From positions 10,788,001 to 10,852,000 of the forward strand of contig NC_067205.1 in NCBI RefSeq assembly GCF_026262505.1: a stretch of DNA of 64,000 nucleotides. The letters are read 5' to 3'. Of this stretch, positions 16,824 to 27,062 are shown one piece after another (position 1 is the stretch's first letter; each line of letters begins with the position of its first letter). The notes beneath the pieces are model-generated. The model saw only the letters and a program-made list of their open reading frames with translations. It made no database searches and was not told where the DNA came from. The position numbers and the translations under genes are program-made. The DNA comes from Trichomonas vaginalis G3 (taxonomy: Eukaryota > Parabasalia > Trichomonadida > Trichomonadidae).

Positions 16824-17311
16824 CAGATGGCTCAGGTAGCTCTATAAGGTAAATTGCCTTGTCAAATCCTTCTGGCATTCCGAGTCCTTCCTTCCGACAG
16901 GAAAAAAATTTCCTTCCGACAGGAAGAACGCTTCCTTCCGACAGGAAAAAATTTTCCTTCCAACAGGAAAAAATTTTCCTTCCAACAGGAAAAATTTTTC
17001 CAGTTGTCCGTCGTAAACCATTCAAATTTTCGAAAATTGAGAACTTTTTGGTCGAACTTCAGAAAAAGTTTTTCCTTCCGACAGGAAAAAATTTTCCTTC
17101 CGACAGGAAAAAATTTTCCTTCCAACAGGAAAAAATTTTCCTTCCGACAGGAAGAACTCTTCCTTCCGACAGGAAAATATTTTCCTTCCGACAGGACACA
17201 AACGGATGACTGACGTACCACCAACCGAGTCCATTCCAAAGCCAGAAGAACCGAAAGCTGCAGAACCACAACAGACTAAGACTAAACACTTACATTTTTC
17301 AAGCTTGACTT
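16824..17311. repeat. 488-bp insertion in E1 relative to E3, flanked by 18-bp repeats
   Basis: ATTTTTCAAGCTTGACTT occurs at 16806-16823 and again at 17294-17311. E3 has it once (around 62500-62517), with the ATPase and KilA-N genes directly adjoining. The extra DNA holds the two-block 22-bp array and the starts and ends of two short frames: a Pro/Glu-rich one starting MTDVPPTESIPKPEEPK at 17206 and an opposite one ending LIELPEPSEVKLEK. Neither is convincing as a whole gene. It may be an inserted gene remnant or a cassette deleted from E3. Confidence 0.6.
16892..17207 (+). repeat. 22-bp tandem array (TTCCGACAGG type), 11 copies in two blocks
   Basis: TTCCGACAGGAAAAAATTTT units start at 16892, 16914, 16936, 16958 and 16980, then at 17076, 17098, 17120, 17142, 17164 and 17186, all in 22-bp steps. 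The spacer between blocks holds CGAAAATTGAGAAC. Each unit is itself near-palindromic (TTCC/GGAA and AAAATTTT). The array ends close to ATGACTGACGTACCACCAA. Confidence 0.85.
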
Positions 17312-18174
17312 TTTACAATTTGAACTTTGTTTGCGTAGATATGAATTCTGAAAGAAGTATGAGGGTCTTGTATGACTTTGTACTTCTCCCATAGTTCATG
17401 TCTGTCAAACTTACCTGCCATGGACTCTTTCATAAGTTCCATGAAATCGTCTTCGGACAATCCGGGGAAAAGTACAATGTCAGTAAGTATTCTCTTTACA
17501 TCCTTACTTAAACTCTTTGCTGTCTGTACACAAATGACAACAGAGATGTTAAAGTGTCTGAGCTTCTTAAGAATTCGACACATGTCTTGTTCTCTATTCT
17601 TTAACAAAGGATGAGAGGCGAAATCATCTAAGATAAGAAGACATCTATGAGGGTAAGTCTTCCAATCGTAAGATTGCAATTTCTTCGAAATGTATTCTAT
17701 CTCTTTCTGTTTGTTTCTGAAGTGTTTCTTCTCTAATATTCTCTGCATTTCCTCATTTGGGTCTTTAAACTTCGAATTTATATACTCATTTATAGCATTG
17801 TACTTCAAAACTCTTCTTTGATACTTCTTTATCCAATCTAACAACTCAGTATCCTTTATACATACTAACTTAGACTTCTTTATAATATCTTTGAACGAAT
17901 TGACGGTTTGGTCAAATTGACCAGAAGTACTACAAATAACAACTAACTCATAGAATGGGTTCTTCTCATCTAGTTCTTGTTGTTGTGCAGCCATTTTAAG
18001 ATAAGTGAAAGTCTTACCCGACCCAGGTGGTGCAATTAGACCTGTTATACCATTCTGAGCAAATAAGAACTTGTCATGTATAGGTTTTATCTGAGCATTT
18101 TCTAACTTCTTCTTGTTCTTGTTTAAAACATTCTCAAATTTTTTGTCAATGTCAGCAAACTTTTTTTCTAACAT
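17299..18174 (-). CDS. A32/FtsK-HerA-type genome packaging ATPase
   Basis: A 291-residue ATPase expected to pump element DNA into capsids. Walker A is GLIAPPGSGKT (45-55) and Walker B LLILDDF (179-185); a following VICVQTAKSL stretch fits the sensor strand of A32-like ATPases. I start it at 18174 (MLEKKFAD), because there it meets a 36-bp AT-rich divergent region with the 18211 gene; an upstream in-frame ATG would overlap that gene. The E3 copy (61634-62509) has the same length and a nearly identical sequence, and both are open. The E2 version is at 48260. This is one of the core Polinton/PLV genes. Confidence 0.9.
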   Translation of the reverse strand: MLEKKFADIDKKFENVLNKNKKKLENAQIKPIHDKFLFAQNGITGLIAPPGSGKTFTYLKMAAQQQELDEKNPFYELVVICSTSGQFDQTVNSFKDIIKKSKLVCIKDTELLDWIKKYQRRVLKYNAINEYINSKFKDPNEEMQRILEKKHFRNKQKEIEYISKKLQSYDWKTYPHRCLLILDDFASHPLLKNREQDMCRILKKLRHFNISVVICVQTAKSLSKDVKRILTDIVLFPGLSEDDFMELMKESMAGKFDRHELWEKYKVIQDPHTSFRIHIYANKVQIVKSQA

Positions 18175-18210
18175 ATTTTTAGAAAAATTAAAATTTTTAT
18201 CTTTTAGAAA
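18175..18210. promoter_or_regulatory. 36-bp divergent start region
   Basis: AT-only-like stretch (ATTTTTAGAAAAATTAAAAT and TTTTATCTTTTAGAAA) between the packaging ATPase and the 148-residue gene. It is mirrored in E3 at 61598-61633. The TTTTAGAAA words face both ways. Confidence 0.5.
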
Positions 18211-18657
18211 ATGTCTAGCGATTTCGCTATCTATATTCGAGACAAGCTTTTCGACAGCAAAACATCTGTCGACCATAAAATCTTACATAGTGTAAACAAG
18301 AAAGGTGAATTTGTTCTAAAGTTCTGTTTCTGGGAATATGACAAGAACCATAAAACATTAAGCAGAGCAGTCTTAAAATTTGTCAATGACAGACTTGTTG
18401 ACAGAGATGACGCCTCTTGGAGAGATGAAGTCCAACAAAACTTCTTAGAATGCAAAGAAGACACATGCACTGTTCTTGAAGATGAAATAGAAAACAGAAT
18501 AGAAGAGCTATTAAAGGACAAAGAACTTTTACAAAAATATGGTTCTGAGAAATTTGACGTCTCACCACCAGAAAAGAAGAAGAGAGAAAAGAAAGAAAAG
18601 AAAGTAGAAGAAGAGAAGAAAGAACCAGAGCCAGAGAAAAAGAAATTTGACATGTAA
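18211..18657 (+). CDS. Unknown 148-residue protein with Lys/Glu-rich tail
   Basis: Not recognised. Residues 1-110 are a mixed helical/strand region (FAIYIRDKLFDSK, FVLKFCFWEYDKNHK, IENRIEELLKDKELL); the last 35 residues are almost entirely Lys, Glu and Pro. The E3 copy at 61151-61597 is almost identical and open, so it has probably been under constraint. It is divergent from the packaging ATPase and convergent with the 139-residue gene. A role beside packaging or replication is possible from position only. Confidence 0.65.
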   Translation: MSSDFAIYIRDKLFDSKTSVDHKILHSVNKKGEFVLKFCFWEYDKNHKTLSRAVLKFVNDRLVDRDDASWRDEVQQNFLECKEDTCTVLEDEIENRIEELLKDKELLQKYGSEKFDVSPPEKKKREKKEKKVEEEKKEPEPEKKKFDM

Positions 18658-18673
18658 AAATAAAATTTTATTT

Positions 18674-19093
18674 TTAGAACATTTCTGGGTCAATGTCAAT
18701 GTTCTCTTCCTCTTTAGGAGTAAACACTGGCTTAGACTCTAAAATCTTTTTACCCAATTTACTTTGAACTTCTACAACTTTAGACTCATAATATTCATAG
18801 TCGTCTGCTTTCTTTGGTTCATAAGGTATAACAAGTTTGTATGCTTTGCCTTCTTTAAGGTTTGAGAACCTTCTGTCAAAACTTTCTTTGACTGTTAACA
18901 AACCTTCTATGTCTAAGTCTTCAAATTTCGCACCATTTTTAGTCACAATAGCAAACTTAACTGGTTCGATGTTCCAAACTTTGCTGAATGAAGACTTTTC
19001 AAAATGGTAGAAGTAAACATTCAAATATGTGAATGGGTCTAGTTCTTCTTTAAGTCCTGACATGTACTTGTTTACTGAGATGAATTTTGTCAT
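18674..19093 (-). CDS. Acidic-tailed 139-residue protein, possible ssDNA-binding protein
   Basis: The start at 19093 (MTKFISVNKYM) matches the E3 copy (60715-61134, same length). The body has alternating strand-like segments (FTYLNVYFYHFE, PVKFAIVTKNG, YKLVIPYEPKK) and the end is acidic with terminal aromatic EENIDIDPEMF, a layout typical of viral and bacterial ssDNA-binding proteins. The E2 gene at 37334, next to the polymerase, also ends in an acidic tail. Both lie next to replication genes. The ssDNA-binding idea is inference from tail and context, without a recognised OB-fold motif. Confidence 0.65.
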   Translation of the reverse strand: MTKFISVNKYMSGLKEELDPFTYLNVYFYHFEKSSFSKVWNIEPVKFAIVTKNGAKFEDLDIEGLLTVKESFDRRFSNLKEGKAYKLVIPYEPKKADDYEYYESKVVEVQSKLGKKILESKPVFTPKEEENIDIDPEMF

Positions 19094-19130
19094 CTTTTCT
19101 ATCGGATAAAAAAAATATTTTTTTTTAAAT

Positions 19131-20232
19131 TTACTCAGAAAAATTTTTCTTTGTATATACACCATTCTGTACGTCTAAAAGACTTTTGACATTTGCCAAG
19201 AATGTTCGTTTAGATGCTGTCATATAACCATACTCTTGACAATATTGTTTATACGAATCGTACAATGACCTTTCATCTAAAACTCAAAGTCAGTTTCATC
19301 TATGAACAGTTCATATACACTCTTGTTTTGCTTCTAACAATGTTTGTCTCTCTTCGGTATGTGGAATTTGTCTTGGATTGAACTTTGAAATATCTAATGT
19401 CATAAAATATGAGAACAAGTGGTTGTAAAAGTCAGATGTCAAAGTTTCTGCTAAGTCGTCAAAATATTCTGTATCTTGCATATGAGAATCTGACGTTCTG
19501 ACAACTACATATCTTCTGTCAGAACTTTCTAACTTCATCGGAACAGCATTGTTTTGAAACCATAATGAAGTTTGCAACATTTTCACAAACTCTTTGGTCT
19601 TTATATTTTCTTTCAACAACTCCAACTTTGTCTGTTATAAGACTCTTCAAAGCATCTGAGTTCAAAACTTTTGTTGTATCTATACTTTGAAGTTCGTTAC
19701 ATACTATAAGTTTCATATTCTCTATTGAAGAGTTAAACTTTGCCACAGATGTTTTCTAAGTTTGTCATATTCGGGTTCGAATAGCCCTCTAACAGTTTGC
19801 ATAAGATATCTGTAAGAATGTGTTTCTTACCTGTTCCTTGTTTTCCAATTATAATGAGAGCAGTTTTCATTTTTAGCACTTGGATGTTGTAAGATGTTTG
19901 CAAACCAACATAAGATATACTCATAAACCTTTTCGTTTCCATTGCATATAATTTCTTTGACATGGTCCTAACCAAGCTTCTATAACATTTTCTTTCCATT
20001 CTACTTGTTCATATTTATATCCAGTGAAGATAGAATAGAAGTTTGGAGATGGTGTATAAAACTTTATACCACGAACTGAAAAATCTTCAAGTTTTGACAA
20101 TAAGATATCCCAAGCATCTAACATCTTCATTCCAACTTGTACAACTTTTATTTTCTTAAGTTTCTGTCTACATTCTTGTTCTGAAACTATTGTCGCTTTA
20201 GGTTTGTTAAAGACTAACATCCATTCTTTCAT
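19131..20232 (-). pseudogene. SF3 helicase (DUF5906/D5-like), E1 copy, frameshifted
   Basis: By comparison with E3 (59578-60676) this is one helicase gene of about 366 codons broken by several single-base changes, including an extra G near 19968 and shifts near 19870, 19830, 19745, 19555 and 19280. Walker A reads IIGKQGTGK. In the family the following strand and arginine-finger region (VCNEL, FIMVSNN, DRRYVV) complete the SF3 ATPase, which unwinds DNA for replication. No primase domain is visible upstream apart from the small overlapping frame at 20229-20369. No DNA polymerase was found in E1, so this would be its main replication enzyme. It is inactive if the shifts are real. Confidence 0.8.
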
Positions 20233-20369
20233 AACATAACATTCTGGGCAGAGTCGACATAAATGACTAAACGTTTCAAATTCTCGACTGCTTTGTTATA
20301 GTCTCTAAATGGACACATATTTCTGAATGTTTGGAAGTCATAAAAATCTGAAACATCTATTCTGTACAT
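20229..20369 (-). CDS. 46-residue frame overlapping the helicase start (ATGA)
   Basis: Starts MYRIDVSDFYDFQTFRNMCP after a TTTTTTATAAAAATG-type leader and ends VIYVDSAQNVML, its TGA overlapping the helicase ATG as ATGA. The same structure, length and overlap are kept in E3 (59441-59581) despite substitutions. It is either the true N-terminus of the helicase, joined by a frameshift, or a separate small protein translated by coupling. Confidence 0.5.
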   Translation of the reverse strand: MYRIDVSDFYDFQTFRNMCPFRDYNKAVENLKRLVIYVDSAQNVML

Positions 20370-20399
20370 TTTTTATAAAAATAAAAAAAATATTTTTTT

Positions 20400-21191
20400 T
20401 TATTCTTGAGCTATTTGTTGCATTTGTTGTTCTTGAGCTATTTGTTGTTGAAGTTGTTCTTGTAATACAATACTTTCACCAGTTGCATCTTCCAATTCGA
20501 AACTTTCTGCCGTCATTGACAAAAATACATAGGACATAAAAGTTTTACAGGAACAAAAGTTTGCGTCAACTAAGGTTAAGTTTATGTTTGCTAAAGTGTT
20601 TGAGTTTACTAAAGCTGAAAACTCTGCATTCGAATGAACAATAGGCAAACCAGCAGAGAAAGTGTTATTTATACGCATAAGTATCTTTTGGTCATAGTAG
20701 TTTCTGTCGACATTCGAATAACACTTTGAACCTAAGTTTGAAACAATATATAAAATAGGTGTACTTAAAGTCAATGGAACAGACATTCCTTGTATGACAC
20801 CTTTTCCTGTTATAGGAAACTGTTGGTAGTAAAAACCAGATATAAGTTTTGTATTATAGCTCATATTGTTTATAGTAAACTCAGTCGGACATCCAAACAT
20901 AATGAAACCTGCTCTAGTTGCAGCACATGTTACACCCGTACTAAAGTATTAAATAAGTCAACAAAACTCTGTTGGTGGTATATCTGAGTAAGTATCTTCA
21001 AAAGGAGTATTTTTTACCATTCACAACAATAAAATCTTCTGGTGTCAAAAGAGCAAAACAGGCTTTAGTCGTCATTGTGTTTAAGGTTAGTTTACAATAT
21101 CGTCCTTGAGGACTTTGTAAGTTTGTTGTTATAGAATTATATGACTCAGGGTTTTTAGTCGTAATAGTATAAACCATTATGTCTTCTGCAT
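20400..21191 (-). pseudogene. Penton-like (single jelly-roll) capsid protein, E1 copy, frameshifted
   Basis: The C-terminal 166 residues are open from 20900 to 20400 and contain MFGCPTEFTINN, VPLTLSTPILYIVSN, then a disrupted LVDANF...SMTAESF block and a Gln-rich tail (QQQIAQEQQ). The N-terminal part up to 21191 is readable only across shifts near 20945, 21015 and at the start codon. The end pattern (LVDAN, then two short strands) matches the E2 gene at 46196 (LVDFQGEPVELK), which suits Polinton penton proteins. Neighbouring MCP and ATPase genes support a capsid role. The E3 version is at 58610. Confidence 0.6.
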
Positions 21192-21195
21192 TTAC

Positions 21196-21776
21196 TTAGC
21201 AAATAAAATTTTAATGAAATGTTGTGGTCGTCAAATATTTTTATAACGTCTGGGAAACTATATTTTTAAGTTCAACGTTTCACCTCCTTTCATAACGTAT
21301 ATCTTGTCAATGACATTATATGAAACACCACAGCAACTAACGTCGGGTTCTATTTCTTTGATGTTTATATCGTCTGCCTCTGTCAAAGTTTCAATAGTTC
21401 TTTCAAAACTTCATGAGGTGCAATGACATATGAGTTCACTTTTACAGGGTTGTGTTCGACCAAGTTTAACATTATATCTAAAGCTTGACAAATCTTCTCC
21501 TGAGTTTGAAGTTTGTCTTTCAGTTGTTGGTAGTCGTTTCGAATATCTGCAACAGAACTTAAGTCTCTGCTAACTTCAGGGTATGTTGGTTGTTCTTTTA
21601 TAGGAACTATTGTTATACCATCTTGGTCTTCGTATGGTTTCCCCCTTCAACATCTCTGTCTTTGACATTGACAACAACACTTTGACTGTTTGTTTGAGTT
21701 GGTGAATTTAACTTCACATCTGCCACCGCCATTAAACCTTTTGAAACACTTACGCTTCTATTTTTCGGAATGACAT
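21196..21776 (-). pseudogene. CCG-motif protein, E1 copy, frameshifted
   Basis: About 190 codons, read across several shifts. The N-terminus (MSF at 21776) is broken within 10 codons; further pieces show SVVVNVKDRD, SSVADIRNDYQQLKNKLQTQ (coil) and IEPDVSCCGVSYN near the end. The E2 equivalent is 47223-47836, with IECCGQTPYS, and the E3 one is 58029-58604. I do not recognise the family. It always lies between the penton-like gene and a divergent small gene, so it is probably a virion component. Confidence 0.55.
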
Positions 21777-21793
21777 TTTACTTAGAATAAAAG
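21777..21793. promoter_or_regulatory. 17-bp divergent start region
   Basis: TTTACTTAGAATAAAAG between the CCG-motif gene and the 84-residue gene. E3 has the 18-bp equivalent at 58011-58028. Confidence 0.4.
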
Positions 21794-22048
21794 ATGGACG
21801 TATTCGAGTATCTCTTCGAATTGAAGCAGAACAAAGTTTACACACACAAACAATACAAATACATTGACAGAATAGTTCTTTATACAAACAATGGTAAATG
21901 TTATAGAATAGCAATATTTGCTGAACCAAAATATTTCCATAAAGCAAAGAAAGTTGGTATAACTGAAATGGTGAAAGTTCTTGACGTTGACAAAAATATA
22001 ACAACAAAACTTACAGATATTTCTAAAGGTAAGTTTATCTTACAATAA
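21794..22048 (+). CDS. Unknown 84-residue protein
   Basis: A compact protein (MDVFEYLFELKQNKVYTHKQ at the start) with strand-like segments IDRIVLYTNNGKCYRIAIFAEPKYF and a Lys-rich end. It is convergent with the MCP gene. The E3 homologue at 57748-58010 is frameshifted after three codons, so constraint is doubtful there. Function unknown. The E2 gene in the same position (47871) is longer and not obviously related. Confidence 0.5.
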   Translation: MDVFEYLFELKQNKVYTHKQYKYIDRIVLYTNNGKCYRIAIFAEPKYFHKAKKVGITEMVKVLDVDKNITTKLTDISKGKFILQ

Positions 22049-22096
22049 CTGGCGTACTGTCAATATTTGACGGAGAGAAGTCAGTTCAAGAACAAC

Positions 22097-23703
22097 TTAC
22101 TGACCTGCTGCCAAAATCTGCTCGATGGAAGCTGTCGTTATGCCAATCTGAGGAGCCCCAGCAGGTTTCATCGAACGAATCTTCAAAAGAGCATCTTCCG
22201 TGAAAAGTGCTATTGGTTTTGTAAACTTCTTTGCTCTCAGTTCATCTGGACCGTCTCTGTCACCAGTATATTGTATTTGTACAGTACCAACAGTTGAAAT
22301 ACCACCCATAAAGTCTTCTGAGTCAGCAAATGGAATGCCAAGCCAAAAGTTTGAACGGTCTCCATTTGTATATTGAGTTTTTTGACCTCCTGTATGAGTC
22401 CATACTTTCACATATGGCATAATAGAACTTTGCATTTCAGGGTTAATGGTTGTTGTGAAATTGTTGTTAAAGTTCATAGCATCTAATGTCAAGTTGTATG
22501 ACCTCATATCCTCAACTGTAGAATATTCTTCTCTGGATAATATTTGCCATCTATGTTTATATGATATTTAATACCGGGGTTGTAGAAACAAGAATAGTCA
22601 TTTATAGTTCGTCTGAACAGTACAAACATAGTATCTGCATGTTTCATTGCAGTTGTTAAGGCAATATCTGTTCTTGCACCTGGGTCAGCACTTTGGTTTC
22701 CAACTTCACCTGCAAAGTCTTTGACAGATATTTGGTGTATAGGGAACATAAGTGGAACTGCAATATATTTGGCAGCTAAAGCATTTGAAATATCTGGGTC
22801 CAACATATAGACTGCAAGTCTGCTTTCTATTCTCTTGCATTCAAACTTTTCGCATGTGAACTTAACTGGGTCCCAAGCAGTTCCAGCAGCATTGAAATAA
22901 TAGTTTACTTCAGTGTTGAAGTTTGAGAAACCAAAGTCTAAGTCAACTTTGTCTTTGCAAAAGTCGGCGAATGACGTTTTATTTGTTCCCTCTACGTCTG
23001 TAATAGTGAATGGGTCTTGTGTTGGTGCAATGACTAAGTTATTTTTGCTTGGAGTAAGTTCGATAGAAATTTTTCCTGCCCAGTTTGGCAAGTATCTTAA
23101 AAACCTGAAGATGAGGAAAGATGACAAAGGAACTCTAAGTTTCAGTTTTACTTTGGTTACTGCTGCTGCAGTTTGTCCAGAAAGGTTAACATAAACTCCT
23201 GGAACGTTAGGGTCAAGTCTTCTTATTTTCTCAATAGTTGCATACTGGTCTGTTTGTTCTCTAGCTTGTGGTTGTACTGAGTTTCTCAAAGCGAACCATT
23301 CATAGTTTGCCCATGTTACTGTTTGAACTAAGTCAGAGTTAGAATATATCTTATATCCCATGAAAACTTCTGGAGCATATTGGTATCCGACATAGAAAAT
23401 TCCATTGCAACCTTTCTTGTCAGACAACTTGGCAGAAGGTTTTATTTCAATGTCTTGTTCCACGTATAAGAATGAGTTGTCAATAGAAATAATATGAAAC
23501 CTGTCGCAAGCAATATCTACTGTTGTTGAAGAACCTTCTCCAAACTCACCTACATTTCCATAAGAAACAGCAGTTGTATATTCGTAAGTTCCAGGAACTA
23601 TTTCTGACCTTCTAATGGCATTGTCGCATTCGTTATACCATTCGGAAACATTTCCGTTCATGGCATCCAAAACTGTTGGCGTTATATTCTGAGCGGCGTA
23701 CAT
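22097..23703 (-). pseudogene. Major capsid protein (double jelly-roll type), E1 copy, one frameshift
   Basis: About 535 codons with a single base lost near 22530, after GKYYP, so the last 136 residues are in another frame. Beta-strand-rich throughout, with KLRVPLSSFLIFRFLRYLPNWAG in the middle and SAMKHADTMFVLFRR-like segments near the junction of the second half. Length and gene context (adjacent to penton-like, ATPase and minor genes) fit the double-jelly-roll MCP that builds Polinton and PLV capsids. No short diagnostic motif exists, so this rests on length, composition and context. E3 has a more damaged copy at 56088-57697. The E2 MCP is more distant. Confidence 0.7.
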
Positions 23704-23742
23704 TTCATATGGGTAAAAATATAGAATAGTTGGATTTATGTG

Positions 23743-26700
23743 TCATAATAGAACCCACGTGGACCAAGCTTTACTTTTCTTCTGGCTGAGTTTTTTAACT
23801 CTTCTTTTTCCTTCATTGCCACTACTTTCACTAGATGAAGTTACTTCTTCACTACTTTCACTTTGTTCTACTCTTCTCTTCTTCTTTGGTGTCGCTTTTG
23901 GTAACTTGCCCTCTGCTTCAAGTTGTTGCATCTTTGCCTCATGTTCACCTAGTATGTTGTAAATTTCCCATGTCCTTTTTGCCTTTGGGCTCTGGTCGCC
24001 CATCTCAGGTAACCTATATCCTAGAAAGAGTTTGTCATAGTTTGTATTTGAGTCTTCGCGTATTGTTTGCATGACTCTTTCCTGAGTTTCCGGTTCAAGC
24101 TCTTCAAACAGAGCTTGTCCATATGGAATAAGCTCGTTTCCAAATATATGTTTTTGTAGCCATTCTGGTTTTCTTTCCATGTTACCAACAATATCTTTTG
24201 TGAATGGGAAAGCTTTTACCCAATGTTTCAGTCTTGCGTCATTTATTTCTGTAGTTGGTTTTATTTTGTCAAGGAACATGTTTTTCAATACTAACATTTC
24301 ATTTGGTACTGTCCATTTGAGTTTTCTTAAATATTCATCCCTTCTCGGTTCATTGTCTGCAAAGTAAGTTTTTATGACATTTTGTAAACTTTCGTTTGCA
24401 AGGTCATGTACAATAGGTTCTCTTCCTTCTCTCTCCCTAACTTTCTTTCTAAACTCTTCACCAAATATACCATCTTTATGGTTCTGTGTAGTTCTTTGAG
24501 ATAAATGTTCTAGAACGTCAGGTGTTATATTTCCATCAGCCATGTTCATTTCATACTGGTCCAAAATATCTGCATGTTTCATATCTTTCAATGGCATTAA
24601 AGCCGCGCTGAAAATACCAGCTAAATCTGGTTCACCATTCACTTCCATTGCGTCTACAACTTCTTGGAATTGAGGTTGTAAGTTTATGAACCACCTATCC
24701 GGATTAGCTTTATGACCCCATCTCATTGTAGTTCCATAGTCTGCAGAAACAAAAGTAGGTTTGTTTCCATATTGGTTAGGTTCTGAATGAACTTTAAACA
24801 ATGTTTCATTTCTATATGTTTTGTTGAAATTTAACCTTTTATTTTCACCGAGTTCAGCCAAAGATTGAACGTTATATGGTCGTAAGTAAAAAGGGTTATT
24901 GTATTTGCGTACATTTTCTTTCAGTACTTCCATTCTATGCTGAATATTTTCATCTGGTGTTGGAGTCTTTTGTATGTCGGCAAACATTTTTCGATATTCT
25001 TCTACCATGTCAGCCGAATTTTTCTTAGACTCTTGGAAAGATTCCATATTCACCTCATACTCTTGTTGAGGGTCAAGATTTTTCGGCTGTTCCAAATCTT
25101 CATCTAGTTCTGTGAAGTTAGTTTCCAAAGGAGGGACTTGTTCGTTTCCTTCAAGCTCTTCTAGCTGTTGTTGCTGAACTATTTCTTCCATGTCTGGTTG
25201 TATCTGAACTTCTTCCTGTGGAGTTTCTTGTACCTCATCTGCTGGCATTTCATATATTCCGAGACCGTTTTTAACAAGTTCCCTATCTAAGTCATCCGGA
25301 CTCATAAACCTTTCTTCTTTCGTTCCGTCTCTATTTTTTACGCGTTTCATGAAGAGAGTTGAATTGTCATTTAGCTCTGACACCAAATATCTCGGAGTAA
25401 ATTCAGTCATGTCATTTGGATGATATGCTATTAAATCATATCCCTTAGCGAGCTTGTATTTTCCAGGTTTGAAATTATATCCCATTTGGTGCTGAGCCAT
25501 AAAGCTAAATAGGTTCGGGTCAGTATTTCCTTCCTTGAACTTTCTAATAGCTTCTTTATATCTGTCACTAAAGTCAAGAGTATCTGGGTAACCATAGTCT
25601 TCCTTAAGCATTTTTAAGAATTCTTGGTTTCCTTGTTCTCTACTTCTTTTATGTCCTTGCTCTGTTTGTGGTTGTTGTTGTGCAGGATTTTGAACTGTTG
25701 GTTGCTGTGCTGGTTGTGGAGGTGGTTGTTGTGCTGGTTGTTGTTGTGGTGCAGTGTTTTGAACTGTTGGTTGTTGTGTTGGTTGTTGTGTTGGTTTTGG
25801 TGCATGCCTGTGTCTGTGTCCATGTGACGATGTAAATGTTTTAGGTAGTCCTGGTGCAGGTGCTTCTCTTGGAGGGTTTGGTGGTATATAAGTTCCACCA
25901 GCTGGCACATATGTTCCATCTGCAGCATAATGTCCTACCTGACTTTTCGTTTTTAAGAAAGCATTTACTAGGTCTGTTTTGGTCTGTTGTAACTCTTTTT
26001 CTTGACTTTCCACAACAGTTGCTCTAACGGCGTCATAGGCACTTTGAACTGCCTGTCTCGTTGCTGCATCTGTTATTTTCGTCATATTTTGTGCTACTTC
26101 TCTTAACTCTTTGTCGAAACCTTCAGACTTCAGTTTCTTTCCAGATGAGAAGTCGTTCACTAGTTTCACCTTACTATGAAGAGCTTCGAAGGCGTTCTTA
26201 AAGTCAGCATTTGTTAAAGCTTCATTTGAACTGTCTTCATCCGCTTGTATTTTTGTCCTTATTGACCCTATAAGTTGGGCTGCTTTAGCGTTGGCTTGGG
26301 CATCTAACCAGTCATTGTTAGCTTTTATATATTCTGCGCTTTTCATTGCCTTTTGCATGGCTGCGTCGTTATTTTTACTTTCTTGTGCTAAGTTTTCATA
26401 CTGTACGGTTTGGTTTTGCAACTGTAAAAGTTTTTCTGCTGCTTTACATTTGCTTCAACTTCTTTTTTATACTCATCGCTATCCATATATGTCTTCAGGG
26501 CTTTTTGTTTTATCTCTTCATCTTTCAGTACTTTATATTGAGTAGTATGGTTTTTCAAATTTATAACATCTTGTTCCATTTTTGCTACTTCTGCTGCTTT
26601 TTCTGACACTTTTTTCGCATATTCCTCTGTACTTAGTTCTTTCAGTTGTTCTTCTTTCTTCTTTTTCTCTACGTTTAACTCATTGAGTTTCTTTGTGTGT

Positions 26701-27062
26701 CTGTCATATTCTAGTTTCTTTTCGTTTTCACTTATTTGTTTCTGTATGTCTATGTTTGACTTTTTGACATCTGTTATTTGATTTTTGAGTGAACTCAAAT
26801 TCATTTGACTTTGAGGGTTATAAGCTGTTCCGTCTGCAGCTCCACCATAGCCTGCCATTTTCGCTAAAAGTGCCGCTCTTAAACCTCCACTCTGTGCACC
26901 AATAACTCGGTTTAAAAGCATAGGATTGCTTGACATTTGTTGCAACATAGTGGGGTCATTCATCATTTGTTGTTGCAACTGTTGTTGTGGTGTCAGTTTT
27001 ACTATTGGATGTTTCAATGCTCCCTTCCTCTTACGTATATTCTTACGTAGCTTACGTGGCAT
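23743..27062 (-). pseudogene. Giant coiled-coil / Pro-Gln-repeat protein, about 1106 residues, one frameshift
   Basis: One gene broken by a single base near 26440. The N-terminus is very basic (MPRKLRKNIRKRK), followed by Gln/Met-rich sequence, about 250 residues of coiled coil, and a 60-residue Pro/Gln repeat (TQQPTVQN type). The next 550 residues look globular (YLRPYNVQSLAEL, WTVPNEMLVLKNMF). The C-terminus has PKKKRRV, which resembles a classical nuclear localisation signal, then Ser/Glu-rich and basic runs. I do not recognise the family. It is the largest E1 gene, just inside the terminus and next to the MCP. It could be a core or scaffold protein, a terminal protein or a divergent replication protein. 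E3 has a copy at 52633-56055. Confidence 0.65.

Noticed and set aside
17206-17394. Pro/Glu-rich frame starting MTDVPPTES as an independent gene
   Set aside because: After about 33 codons it runs antisense into the ATPase coding end. It is probably a remnant carried in the inserted cassette.
17299-18276. Longer ATPase start at 18276
   Set aside because: It would overlap the divergent gene by 66 bp. The E3 copy supports the shorter start with the same AT-rich gap.
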